Positions 11,732-23,272 of a DNA stretch of 64,000 nucleotides are shown here, in pieces. Numbering within the stretch: the stretch's first letter is position 1; every line of letters begins with the position of its first letter. The notes under the pieces are model-generated. The model searched no databases and was not told where the DNA came from. It saw only the letters and a program-made list of their open reading frames with translations. Origin of the DNA: Acanthaster planci (Eukaryota > Echinodermata > Asteroidea > Valvatida > Acanthasteridae); NCBI RefSeq assembly GCF_001949145.1, contig NW_019091356.1, positions 3,651,747 through 3,715,746 of the forward strand, given 5' to 3'. A program made the translations under genes and the position numbers.

Positions 11732-14700
11732 ATGTTTTGGGACGCAAACATGGAACACATTCCGCTTGAAAACCGGCCGCCCTCGTCCTTGTTCGGCGGC
11801 TACGAGCGAGCGCCGTTCGGTGATGTCATACCGGTGCATCATCAGCAGTACGGGCGGCGAGTCTCCCACGAGCACCACCACCAGCCCCACCACGACGGCG
11901 TGAAGAGGCGGCGAAGGAAGGCCAAGTGCCCCGTGCAGCAGATCCATCAGAGGCAGGCGGCCAATCTGCGGGAGCGGAAGAGAATGCAGTCCATCAACGA
12001 CGCCTTCGAGGGCCTGCGGGAGCACATACCCACCCTGCCCTACGAGAAGAGGCTGTCAAAGGTGGACACCCTGAAGCTGGCTATTGGATACATCAACTTC
12101 CTGGCTGAAATGGTCACGTCGGACGTCAACAGTTCGGACGGATCGCAGAACGGCGGCCAAGACCACCAGAAGAAAGTCATCATTTGCCACAGAGGTAGGT
12201 CCCACAATTTCATGTCGATACACGCAAGACAACCATTGTAAAGATGGTAAGATACCCAGGTCTCTTAATTAATTAAAATGCAAGAATTGTGAACGTGACA
12301 AGGCAGTTAAGAGACGCCCTGGAATGTTTTATCTTGGTTGGTATCTTGTGTATATGACACTGTTCAGGTCAGGTCGACACCTTTGTGGTCAAAGGTGTCG
12401 ACCTTTGTTCAAAACTTTTAAATGAAGATCGTTATGTAAGAGGAAAATCAATATTTTTCTCTTTAAGTTTACATTTCGGAACCCTTGCTGCACGATTTGC
12501 ACAGTCGTTTGACAATCTGACTGTTCCAGAATCACAAATTATCTTGGCGGTGACACATTCATGTCGGAAACTTGAAGTGGTACCGAAAGATGCTTTCCAG
12601 CTCGAGATTAAGTTTGGCCCCTGACGTCTGACCATTCAAAGCTTTATCTGTTCAATTATTTTTTCCCTTCATTGCGAGTAACTGCCTAACTGCAGCGTCT
12701 TCATTAGAACTGCGAAAACCTACTAATATGCACACAAACTCAACACTATAGGGCTTTTGGTACTGTATTTTGAGCGCTGACTTTTTTCTCACGTTGTTAC
12801 TGCCATCCACAAAATATTTTCCTTACTGTTCTACTCTAAATAAGCAACCTCCGTAGCTTACAAATGGCAATTACAAAGAAAGTTGTAACTTTCTGCTTAC
12901 AAAACAGGGTCTCAATACTTGAATAGTTCAAGCTATCATCAGTTTTCCTCCTAGATCAAATGACGAGGGGCTAATCTACCAACAGGACGAAAGACGACAA
13001 GACAAACAACCATCTCAAGATGAAGTAGTTAGTCGCTTAATCATGACTTATTTAGGGCTACAACATCTTCGGTCATACAGACCGGAGCGTACCTGTCGTA
13101 CCCTATTATGCGTCCCTAAGCGGACTACCAAAGCCATTAATACCCAAACACCGGCCAAACATCCACACAATACCAGCACCCTCTCCCCTGACATCGCCGG
13201 GCCCCTCTCCCCTTTCTGTTGCCCAGTCACCCCCCCCCCTTTTGATGTCAGCATGGGCCCTGTTAATCCCCCTCTCGCTGTTCACATCAGGTGCTTCATG
13301 TTTTGGCAATAGTCTCCCCCTTAAGCAGGTCCCAATCGCAGGAGCCCGGGTGCTCGTCTGGGGTTCATGGGGGAGGGGTGCAAAGGAGCTTAACCCTCTC
13401 CGCCCAAACCCGACTCGCCAAACGCGGTGATGAGAATGGTTGGCTGGATGTACGTGAAAGACCCCATTAATCGGCATTAGTGAATTTTGAGGGGGGGTTC
13501 TTAAGCAGTGTGACGCACAGGCAGGAACTGCTGCGACGCTCTAAGTCGCATGTAGTACAACCATTGGAGTGAATGGCTTTTTTAGAGCCAGCCGAGGGAT
13601 TTACATGAATCTTTAGATGTGACGAATCGAGAGTGAATTCGTGGTCAAGCGGGATTCACAACTGGACATTCGTTTGTGGATTTTGTTTATTGTGTCCCGG
13701 ACGCCGACAATACCGGATATTGGTGTGGGCTCATGCACGCGCAAAATAAACAGACAAACGGTGGGGAGGGAAGTGTAATATGGTTTCTGTAGTTTATCCT
13801 GTTAAAACGCCACTTTTCCAATAAAAGTACAACTTCGCTCGATGTCATTTCGAGATTCTCTACATAAATGTGTTTCCCTACAAGCGACTTTAAATATTAC
13901 ACACACAAAAAGATTCGAACCTGAAGCCTTTATTTACGCAAGTCATGCGCCTCATTAGTGATTTTGTAGATGCTTATCTTTCGAGATTTCCAATCACTAA
14001 TCTACCGGTCTGTCGCATGACAACACGGTGCAGCACCCATCTTTGCCAAATTGCAGGTTATTAAAACGTGCTGGTTGTCCAAGAGTTTTTCAAGTATCCC
14101 GCCAAATTGACCTTTCTATTTATCAAAGTCCTTACGAGTTTAACTTAAGCAAAGCCGAGGCCTTACGCGTACACGTGGCCACAGCGGTGTGTGTGACAGA
14201 CCTCGTCAAATACACAAGTATAGTGCCCCCGAGTCAAGCGCAATCGGGTCGGCGTGGTCAGCGAGCCGCACACGGGCACCATGGTGGGTACTCGTGGCTC
14301 GAGAGCCCCGGGCCAGCCGCCAGAGCCAACCCGCTAAAGCCGGCCGACTGGGACCCATACCACGCCCCGCCAATTCCTCCGTGGGCTATTTTTCCTTAAG
14401 TGGTTGGAGTCATTTTTGATTAGTAATAACTATTAGGTTGCAGGTGGACCCTTGGGTATTAGTGTCCGAACCCTTGGATTGTGTACACGCCAATAATAAC
14501 AATAATACACCAGTAACAAAACAAGATGAAGTTTATAACACGCTCGGGGCATGTAAATCTTTTCTTATTAATTTACACATCCCGTATGGGATACGGTAGT
14601 CAATTCGTATTGTAAATTTCAAGTGAAAAACAGAGTATCCACTTCGACATTTTAGGACAAAGATTTTGTCACACAGGGGGCTTTTCCTGGCGAGAACACA

Positions 14701-15588
14701 TATTGTTTTCAATAAAATGTTTAAGATAATATTGAACACTTTATGACACCAATTGGTTAGGTTTGGGAACCGACATTTACCAGTCCAACATGCGATGGCT
14801 TTGGGCGGTTATTAATTGCCATTTATCCCAGTGTGAGTAACGCACGACTTAATTACACCGTACATTTTTTGCTGTTCAAAGTACATCACGGTTGATGGCA
14901 TTTTTAATTAATTACTTATGCCATTCGATTTGACGGCTCTTGTGCCACGTAACGATTTTTCCTTTAGAACTAGGCAGCAACATTGGTTAAGGTTGGTGGG
15001 TCTAAAAATGTATATGTACATATCTGCGCCAACGAAGTAGTTTACATTGGTGTGTTACATTTCTTAGATTTATCGTTGAGGGCGGTCTCAGTACACCTGA
15101 ATTCAATGCACGCTTTCCCACAAACAGTGCTTTTAAAAAAATGCTTGTCCCTTTAAAAAAATTGGAAGTTGAATGAATTTACTTGGAAGCCACTTGATCA
15201 AATATGACCGAGCCACACAGCTGTATGTCACTGTGACACGAATAGAAAATTTATCATATACTTTTATCTTTCAAAAACAGAATTAATCAGTCAAGAAAAT
15301 CGACAAGAAGTGCACAGAATAAAATAAAGACATGGATAATTTAAAAAAAAATGATTTACCTGTTTTGTTGCTTCAGGTTCGCCATCACCGTCAGAAATGG
15401 GTGGCCTTCAGCCACTGGCCGGACACTCCCTCTCCTGGGGTAGCGAGAAGAAGACTTCCCCTGGGCCCAACAACACGATGACGGCTAAGGTCTGGACACC
15501 CGAAGACCCACGGCAAGTCAAGTTCACGTCCCTGGACGCTGAAACGTCACTGGACAGTCACCTGGGCTCGCCACCCCTGGTGCTATAG
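11732..15588 (+). CDS. Ptf1a: Pancreas transcription factor 1 subunit alpha (bHLH), two exons
   Basis: Exons are 11732-12194 and 15377-15588, joined in phase 1 (AGAG|GTAGGT donor, TTCAG acceptor), giving 224 residues. An in-frame TGA at 11663 makes 11732 the first usable start. A bHLH domain lies at about 73-127, with a basic region carrying [10 protein letters not shown] and second helix [25 protein letters not shown] precedes the intron, as in vertebrate Ptf1a. The C-terminus has GHSLSW (170-175) and [10 protein letters not shown] (191-200), matching the C1 and C2 motifs that bind RBPJ in the trimeric PTF1 complex. In vertebrates this nuclear factor specifies exocrine pancreas and inhibitory neurons; the role here is inferred. 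The N-terminus is short and His-rich (about 36-54) and lacks the long acidic region of mammalian proteins. Confidence 0.96.
12195..15376 (+). other. Ptf1a intron 1
   Basis: A 3.2-kb phase-1 intron with GTAGGT donor and CTTCAG acceptor. It contains a perfect 14-bp hairpin at 12371-12404 and no supportable nested gene. Short open frames at 12385-12635, 13043-13480 and 14028-14419 have no recognisable domain. Confidence 0.85.
12371..12404. repeat. Perfect 14-bp inverted repeat with 6-nt loop
   Basis: AGGTCGACACCTTT (12371-12384) is followed by GTGGTC and then the exact reverse complement (12391-12404). The stem is too short for an animal pre-miRNA. It could be a palindromic binding site or a foldback remnant. 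Confidence 0.85.
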
Positions 15589-15762
15589 CAGAAATTGTCA
15601 TTGTCTTCTCTAAGGTCTTCGAAGTCTTGCAATAACACAACAGTGGTCCAAGAATCATCCCTGGCATCGAAAGGCAAAGCGCATTACAGTGCGTCAAACG
15701 TTGCCGCCATCTTGGATTACTTTTGCGAATCTCCCCTGAAACACTGTCCTTTTGAATTTGGA

Positions 15763-15768
15763 AATAAA
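15763..15768 (+). terminator. Putative poly(A) signal of Ptf1a
   Basis: AATAAA about 175 nt after the stop codon. It is the first canonical hexamer I see downstream, consistent with a short 3' UTR. Confidence 0.5.
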
Positions 15769-15769
15769 G

Positions 15770-18700
15770 GCACTCACCACCAGCAATCATCCACTGGTGG
15801 GGAATATCCAGCCACAATCAAGGCTTAAAGTTTGACATTGCCACTATTTTTGGGCGGACAGTGTACCCAAATTTGAATTATTCATGTACCTTTGAACTGA
15901 GTAAAAGCGCATGCTTGCTAGCATCAAGGTTTGTTGCGGTTTGCACCTGCTTGTCGATGACACGAATTTCAAAAATGTTCGCCCAAACTGCGTCAGTGTG
16001 TCTGCAATGTAGGATCTGGCATTATTCGAAAGTGAAACAGTGCATGTGACTTTACACAGTCATTCTCTCTGGGGCCTGTTTGAGTTAGGTCCCATTAACA
16101 GAATTAGTTCTTCAGCCTTGGACACCTTTCATTGCTTAAAAAATGCCATCACCGCCAACAGTATTACTTCGGGGGCCGTATCCATGGTTACCTTTGTAAA
16201 TTTCTTGATTGAACTGCTGAAATCAACAATGTACAGATAAGGAAGGTCAAGATCGAAGACAGATTTCTTTTGTATAAAAAAAGATGGTGTTCACCGCCGT
16301 GCCATAATTATTTTAGAAAGAAAACTGCCAAAATTCAAGTGTTAAATTGTACACTGGACATTTAAACTTAGCGTCAGGTTACGGTTAAAAAAATCGACAG
16401 ATGTAACAGTATGTCCAAGTTTTAAGACAATTCTTTTGCAGTGTATATAGAACAATTTCATCGCTTTTTTTAAAAATTCAGTTTTCTATGGCACAACATT
16501 GTGCAATATCCCTCTGCATACTTTCAAATACAAAAAGCTGAACTCGGTGATTATGTATTTCGCGTGCAGCGGATTTTTAGAATTTACGATCTCTAGAAGA
16601 ACAATGGCGGTTAAGGGGGCTACTGTCGAAACTATGCCTACAGTATAAAAAAAAGAAAAAAGTCCAATAGATCGCGCTATATGAGTTTCATTTCTTCATT
16701 TTTCTTTATAATTGTGCATGTTTTTGTCATTTTTATTTTTCATGTAAGAATTGTTTGCATGCATACTACGCCTCTGATGGAATGAAATATTTTCGTGATA
16801 GTTCACGATCTCATTCGTTTTTAGGTTTCTAGCTGGGGGCCGGACTGGAAGATTAAAATAAAATCCATTACAAGCCGATTCATGATAAGAGAGACGAATA
16901 TAATGATCATTTAGATGATTAAATTCAGCAAAGACTTTTTGGGGCATGAGAAAACTCCTACACTTGCAGGAACAAGTATGATTCAATGTACTTTTGGCCG
17001 ACAGATCTTTTAGAGCTAAGAATCTAATTCACCCACTACATGTGTTGCTCGGCTTCGATTTTTGCTTGTCTTAAATATTTAGACAAATCTGAGCTGTTCC
17101 TATCGACGAACGTTGTCATTTTTTATTATTCGCCGATTTTTTTGTGTGGATATCAATGTAAAGTAACGGAGCAAATATAATGTAATATATTGGATGAATT
17201 ACGAGACAGATTATTTTATTTCTTGTACAAAAATTATTTATCTTGTTAATATTGAATCTATTTCACAATTATGTTTTTATGAAATAATTGAAATGCTAGC
17301 AAAAAGGTTTTGGCTCGATATCATTGTTTTTGTACTTTGGGGAAATGGTGATAAGGAAATGATTTTTAATAATTAAAAAAGGGAAAATGCGGATCAAAAT
17401 TTTTATCTAACGGTTACATAAGTCGATCCTGGTCAGCAATTTGAGGTTCGCCCTCAAGCAAAGCTCGAATTTCGCAATAAAATGATCTCACCACAGAAAA
17501 GAAGAGTCGTGGGTTTCATGTCATTATTGATGTGGTGCATGCCTTTTTGCGGTCACGTGACCTTCTGAATAATGAATCACATTTTGTCCTCTACTTTGAA
17601 ACGGAAAATGGAGACTGGGGAGGGTGGGTAGCTGATGGGCGCGCATCATCTGTGGCCGCGTGTGCTGTGTCAAACAAGCGAGACGGTGGGGACGAGGTTA
17701 AACACGAGTTACCTCCTGCAAGGTATTTATCGGATGCACCCATAGTGTTCGTGTTGCTCTTCTCTAGCCCTCACCTCGACCCCTCCCCCCCCCACCGTGA
17801 CGACCGGGAACACGATTCTGGTATGCAAATGGTGGGTGGTGGATTTTAAAAAAGACAACAAAGTTTACAAAGATCTTAGTTTAATTCGGTTATTACCCCT
17901 CTTTTGACGATCAGGCTCTCGCAAATCTACCCTTCTTGGGTCCTCTCTCTTCAGAACTGCAGATCCAGCAAAATATTTAGTGTGAGGAGTCTCACTCACC
18001 CATTGCAACTGAAACCAACCCTACATCTACTTATGTTCTGCTAATTCTTCTCCAATAAAGTATATACATTAGCATTGTTTTCAGAGGGAAATACAGCCGA
18101 GGCGGCATTTTCGTCCGCTGGGTTGTTAATTTGATCTCAAGGATTGCTGCAGACGTATTGCTAGAATGCCAGAATTTTTCGCGGTCGAGTACGAAGGGCT
18201 TTTTATGAAGTGCCGGTGGGCTTGGGCCCCGTGCAAACCGGTGCAGCACTTACACACCACTTCCTTCGACTTGATGGGTAATTAAAGGGCTTAGGTGCCT
18301 ATAAACACTGACTGGATATCGTCATTTCTTCCTAGCAACGCGGCCCTGTTCTCTTTTTTTTTTATAAATTCGCCTTGCCAACAGGTGTACAGGCGAGCAA
18401 AAATTCCCGCGCTCAGCACAATACGGCAAGAGCCCTTCAGCCACGCGAGCTGTTTGTTTTAGCGATCGAAATATCTGCATAAACTCGTGGGCGAAACCGC
18501 TGGGTTGAGATAGCTGTAGAAGAAAAAAAAGGAAAGAGAAAGAGGAAAACAATGAGATAAAATGGCTAATCATTTGTAGAAATCGAGCGTGGATTATGGG
18601 AGTTTGCATCCCTGCATGCGTACGGTTGACAGTCAAACATCAAACAAAACGCGCGTGTTTATGTTCGAAATTCAATGGGTATAGGCTGCCATTTTTCATA

Positions 18701-19153
18701 GTCGCATACCAATACAAAAGCGATTAGGAACTGCCTGCGATGGCTCGCGTTTCCTTCTTGTTTTCTCCTCAGTACCTTAGTTTCTACCGATTTGTTCTCT
18801 TGAGGATGATCGATCTTTAAATGTGGGAATGAGCGGCCCATGCTGCCTTCCTTTTCTGCCCTTTCAAACAGAAGATAGGAGACGACTTAACACGCAGAAC
18901 CTTTAATTGGGCTTATCAGTTCGCAAACACCAAACAGAAAGAATTATCCATTCATCACTCTGTCTATTTCAAATTTAGCCAAGCCCATCTCGTCTCTAGT
19001 TCTTCCACTGAAAAACTTTTGTTTCTGCTCTGCTCTGGAACACCAAAAATACGTCACTGTGCTGTTATTTTACGTGGACAAAAAAATGCTTCTTATGTTG
19101 CATGGTACTGTGTTGCGTTATGCTGTCCACTACTGTTCTCGGCCCAATTTCAT
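15770..19153. other. Intergenic, nothing recognised
   Basis: AT-rich DNA with scattered short open frames (15861-16240, 16696-16986, 17532-17849, 18322-18636). None has a recognisable domain or paired splice sites. Confidence 0.5.
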
Positions 19154-19366
19154 AGAGCTCTTTAAGCACAAAATTTGCTTAAGCGCGAAAAAACCTTACT
19201 TGATAAAGTAGGTGACCAGCCAAAACTCCATGTGATGTATATTCTTTGGGACTGTATCTAGCTGTTTTTGGTTAGCATGATTATCAGATAGAGTTTGAGC
19301 TGGTAACCTTTGTTTATTAAGCACAGTTTTTTCCTGCTTAAACAGATTTTGTGCTTAAGCAGCTCT
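19154..19366. mobile_element. MITE with AGAGCT...TTAAGCAC terminal inverted repeats
   Basis: The left end begins AGAGCTCTTTAAGCACAAAA. The right end is the reverse complement of AGAGCTGCTTAAGCACAAAA, and the pairing extends about 30 bp into the element with few mismatches. The interior is non-coding. I associate this type of inverted-repeat element with echinoderm genomes from memory, which is soft evidence. I could not see a clear target-site duplication, so the exact ends and superfamily are open. Confidence 0.65.
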
Positions 19367-19816
19367 CTGGTTGTTCTGTACGATGCTGTTGCTCCATACT
19401 GTTGCACTACCCTTGCTATTGTGACGTGCCCTGTTGCATTACGTTACGTGTTTTGTTGTGCTATAGAGTACCAAAGTGAATACGTCACACGCACAATTAG
19501 TGTGTAAAAGGCATTAGCGCGAGAACCAGCGCGTGAACCAACACGCGCGCGTACTCCATTCGTTTGCACTGCACTTTCTGGTTCACAGTGACGTCACACT
19601 TCGGTACTCTATGTTGTCTCGGTTGACTTGTACCGTCGTGTTCCACTATCCTTTCTTTAGATTGTTGTACTGTTTTGTGTGGTTAAGGCAGTGGAACGGG
19701 AAGGACACTTATCTTCTTGCCTTTCCTCTTTTTGTGTGTGTAATCAACTAGCCTACATTACATGAATTTGGTATTCAAATAAAGAAACAAATAAATATGT
19801 CAAATTAAATGCATGC

Positions 19817-19986
19817 ACGGGCGTTTCACGATAGTGCGCCTCCAAGAGTTTGCAAAGCGTTGGCCAATCACAATGCGCGAAATCTGTCGACCCAGTGTGC
19901 GTTTGGAAAGGGTCGACAAATTTCGCGCGTTGTGATTGGCCAACGCGTTGCAAACTCTTGGAGGCGCACTATTGTGAATCGCCCGT
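19817..19986. mobile_element. 170-bp near-perfect foldback element
   Basis: Two arms of about 77 bp (19817-19893 and 19910-19986) are inverted copies with few mismatches around a 16-nt centre. Both carry TAGTGCGCCTCCAAGAGTTT and a TTGGCCAATCACAA block with an NF-Y-type CCAAT. Ends read ACGGGCG. No coding capacity and no obvious target-site duplication. The high arm identity suggests recent insertion or gene conversion between arms. Confidence 0.75.
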
Positions 19987-21918
19987 ATTGTGTTGACATG
20001 CTAATTGGGGCAGCATGGGGCACGCCCCCTCCCCCACTCTAGGCCTGTACCCTCACCCCGCTCAGAATTAGAAAAGGAATAAATCATGATGGCCCGTTTA
20101 GGTCAGTGTTTTAACCTGCACCGAACTAGAGCTGTATAAGTTTGCGCCAACTTCACACTTTGGAACCAAAATGGCTGTTCACTATGTGTGCAGTACAGTG
20201 TGCAGCTATTGTGTGCTCATTATCCAAGAGCACTGACGAGCAATCCACCATTTTGGTTTCAACAGTTCAGACACTCATGTCGCAACTCTCTTTATACAGC
20301 CCTGGACCGAACCTACTGTGCGCCCTCCACAAAAATGTGGGACACACAAGCCCACCCTTCCCTGCAAAATGTACTCAAACTGCTGCACTGCTCCAACATC
20401 GTCAGCTTGCTTATGAACGATGTTATTATTTATCTTATTTCAGATAAAGCGCTCTGTGTAGTATAATGCATATACTATGCACCTACCCAGGGGTACAAGT
20501 GGTCAAGCGATTACGGCTTGTGACTGCTGGTTAGAGGATTGGAGGTATGAATCCTACGTTGCCCTAGATACACTCCGACCTGATTAGCCCAAATGTCCCT
20601 GAAAATACTCGAATTAAACAATCCCGGCACTGTGTGCTCGAATCCCATCTCTGTTGAACATGTAAATAAGGCCAATAACGCATCATTTCTCATGCTGGTT
20701 CATTAAAAATATTCTCTGCATTTTCCAGTAGAAATTATGGCAGGACATGAGAGCGCATTGGCCCTTTTAGAATGACGTTCACTGATGATCAGCAGCTCAT
20801 GGTTTGAGCTTTAGAAAAAAAAAGTCAGGAGGGGTCAGATTCTTTGTGGGCGGGGCAGGTATAGAAGACAAGAGGTACTGCGTAGGGGATTTTTTTTTTT
20901 AGCGAACGACTCTCTCAACAATTTGCACAAAGTTAAAAGCACTTTTCACCAATTCCCCAGCTTTCAGAAATGCCCAATTTAAGAGGAAAATTTTGCTACC
21001 CAAAATCTCTCCTCTACTGTTACCTACAGCTACGCCCCCCTGAAAAACTTTCTTTATAGTTGTGTGTTCTCAAGCTGGAAAATTCTGTGGCTGAATTTTA
21101 AAAATCAAACTTCTGTTAATTTTTACCTTTCTTTATAAAAAAACATCAAAATGTCTTCACCCCTAAAATGTGATGTGGCCTACACATCTTGTCTGAAAAG
21201 AGTTTGAAAATGTTGTCCAACGGAAGGGAAAAGCCACTAATACCGGCACCAAAAATTTACGTTCCACTTATTTTTTTTTACCGAGTTGCAAAACAAACTG
21301 AGTTTGGGAAAGTGAGTTCGTGGCGTCCGGGGAATGACAGATTGCGCTGGAGGTCTGTATCAGGGACAACATCGACCGGCCAATTCAGCCGCACGTGATC
21401 AGGACGGCACCAAACGATGGTCCACGGCCCTACATTTCTTCATCTGTCATTCTTTAACGAGAGAAATGAAGACATGGAAACCACGGCGGGTCATACTAAA
21501 AGAAAGAAAACGTTGGATTTGGGGTTTGGGGCAGGTGACTGTGTAATGAGGGCCCAGAAAAATGTGAGAGTTTGTCTCTAAAATTGGAAATCTTGTGCGC
21601 AGATTCGAATTGTTTTTCGAGCGTCCCCTAAAGTGGAACATTTTAGGAACAGAAGTTGACCGCGTCGTTTTTTAAGGGGGGGGGTCTCGATAGTTAAAGC
21701 GCGGCAGACTGCAGACGGCTGGTTCATTTCCATCACAATCATCGCACGCGTTGCCGTCGAAACATGTTGTTGCATCGACGTAAACTTTTTTTCCACCGCC
21801 CGACGCTCTGCCGCAGTTCAACATGGCGGCGATTTCGTCTGCTAGGGCTCGGCGTCTCGGTTGAGGTAACACGACATAGCCTATCCGGCTCCAATATGCT
21901 GGATGATAAGCCTGGACT
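19987..21918. other. Intergenic with one tRNA-like repeat
   Basis: Apart from the tRNA-like segment near 20.5 kb, this stretch has only a weak inverted pair (GGAACCAAAATGG near 20162, CCATTTTGGTTTC near 20250). Short frames without domains make up the rest. Confidence 0.45.
20490..20690 (+). repeat. tRNA-derived SINE candidate
   Basis: An A-box-like TGGTCAAGCGA at 20500-20510 is followed 33 bp later by a B-box-like GGTATGAATCC at 20544-20554, the spacing of an internal Pol III promoter. Downstream sequence is unique to my eye. The 3' end is uncertain. Confidence 0.4.
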
Positions 21919-22030
21919 ATGGCGGACGCAGGAGAGTTCAAGAGCAGATTCAGACGAGCGAAGTTAATAAGCCAAAAGAAGACAATTGGCCACAGCAATG
22001 ACTCTTGGTCTTTCAACTCTTCAACAACAG
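21919..22030 (+). CDS. Candidate first coding exon of an unidentified gene
   Basis: An ATG in the context CTATGGCGGAC opens a 51-codon frame to 22074, with a possible donor CAG|GTGCCT at 22031 (phase 1). The first 37 residues begin MADAGEFKSRFRRAKLIS and are basic and hydrophilic, looking more like protein than a chance frame. A second ATGGCGGCG lies 96 bp upstream (21823). ATGGCGG at a start is typical of YY1-type initiators. The next plausible acceptor is TGCCTCTGCAG at about 22122, but the joined frame soon stops. I do not recognise the protein, and this may be noise. Confidence 0.25.
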
Positions 22031-23245
22031 GTGCCTATGTTACAAGACCATCGAGTGTCAACGCCCCCTTTTAATTTTTTTTTTTCAAACTTGATAATCA
22101 GTGAGTCTTTTATGCCTCTGCAGGGGTGTATAGAGGACCAAGAGGAAATAGTCTCCCCCCCCCCTTCCGTTGAGGTGGCGAGTAATGATTATTATAAGGC
22201 TTTTACTTGTTGACTGCAGCTGGAGATTGGAGGCCAAGTTTTTTGGGGGTATCTAAACCAGCAGCTGGGGTGAGCCAAGAAGGAGCACAGCCCCGGCTCA
22301 AAGACGGTCCCGGGACCGCTCATACAATATCGGAGAATCGTGTCTCGTTCAGACCTTGTCTTTAATGTCCCATTTGTCATTGTTCCTGCACAATGTATGC
22401 ACAGTTAGAAATGACGTGCCGGATGAAAACACACTTTTCAATTATCTTGCCATAATGTAAGCTGTGCGGCAAACAAACGAGCACTTGGCGGGCATTGTTG
22501 GCGGGAGAGGGCCAGCGACTGGGAGCGATCCAGGCCCGACTACGACTGCCGTCTCGGCCACCCGTTCGACGCCTTCGCTGGGGCTTTGTTAGGCGCGCTT
22601 GACACACTCAGATTCAAAGAAACCACCGCAGAATATTCTCCTATCACCTGCCACCATGAACACCATTATTAATGCCATCGTCAGGCCGCTCGCTTGCTGA
22701 GCTAATTGCGTCGCTTCATTGGCAGACGAACTCCGCCAGCCGAGCTGGGGACAGCCGCCGTTCCGTGCCGCGCACCCGAGCAGGGTAGGTACAATACACA
22801 CACAAACAAAGACTAGACCATCGCAGTTTTGTGTACTAATCTCAGAGCTTCGCTTTAGCAGATGTTTCGAATTGAAGTGCAAATACACCACGAAAAGTCT
22901 TGCCAGTCATGAGAAAAAATAACGAGGAAAATTGTGGAAAGTTTGGCCGAGAAAGGAGAGCGAGACGCCACGAGCAGCGACGGGGCGATTTGCCGAGGGA
23001 TAGCCGGCAAGTAACGACCCCTTCTCGGCGGGCTCTGTACGGGTTCTGCTACTTCACCGCTAGATTAGATAATTCAGAGAATGCGGGCACGTTGAACATC
23101 ATTAATCAATCGCGAACAATGCCACACGGACAGGCTCGGCACGCCCAAACTCAGCCGACCGCTCTCGCCGAACTTTCTGAAGGGCGCGTCTAGGGAGCAG
23201 TGTCGGTTGAGCGGGCCCTTGGTACCCTTGTCCAGGGGACTCAAG

Positions 23246-23272
23246 ATGGCCATGACACGTCGAAAGGACAAG
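23246..23272 (+). CDS. Candidate short start exon at a YY1-like site
   Basis: CAAGATGGCC is a good YY1-type initiator match. Its ATG begins nine codons (MAMTRRKDK) ending exactly at AAG|GTAATA, a usable donor. This layout is common for first exons of housekeeping genes. No matching second exon could be identified downstream, so it is only a candidate. Confidence 0.2.

Noticed and set aside
13905-13960. tRNA-like B box GATTCGAACCT at 13914-13924
   Set aside because: No matching A box at the right distance, so not called a tRNA or SINE.
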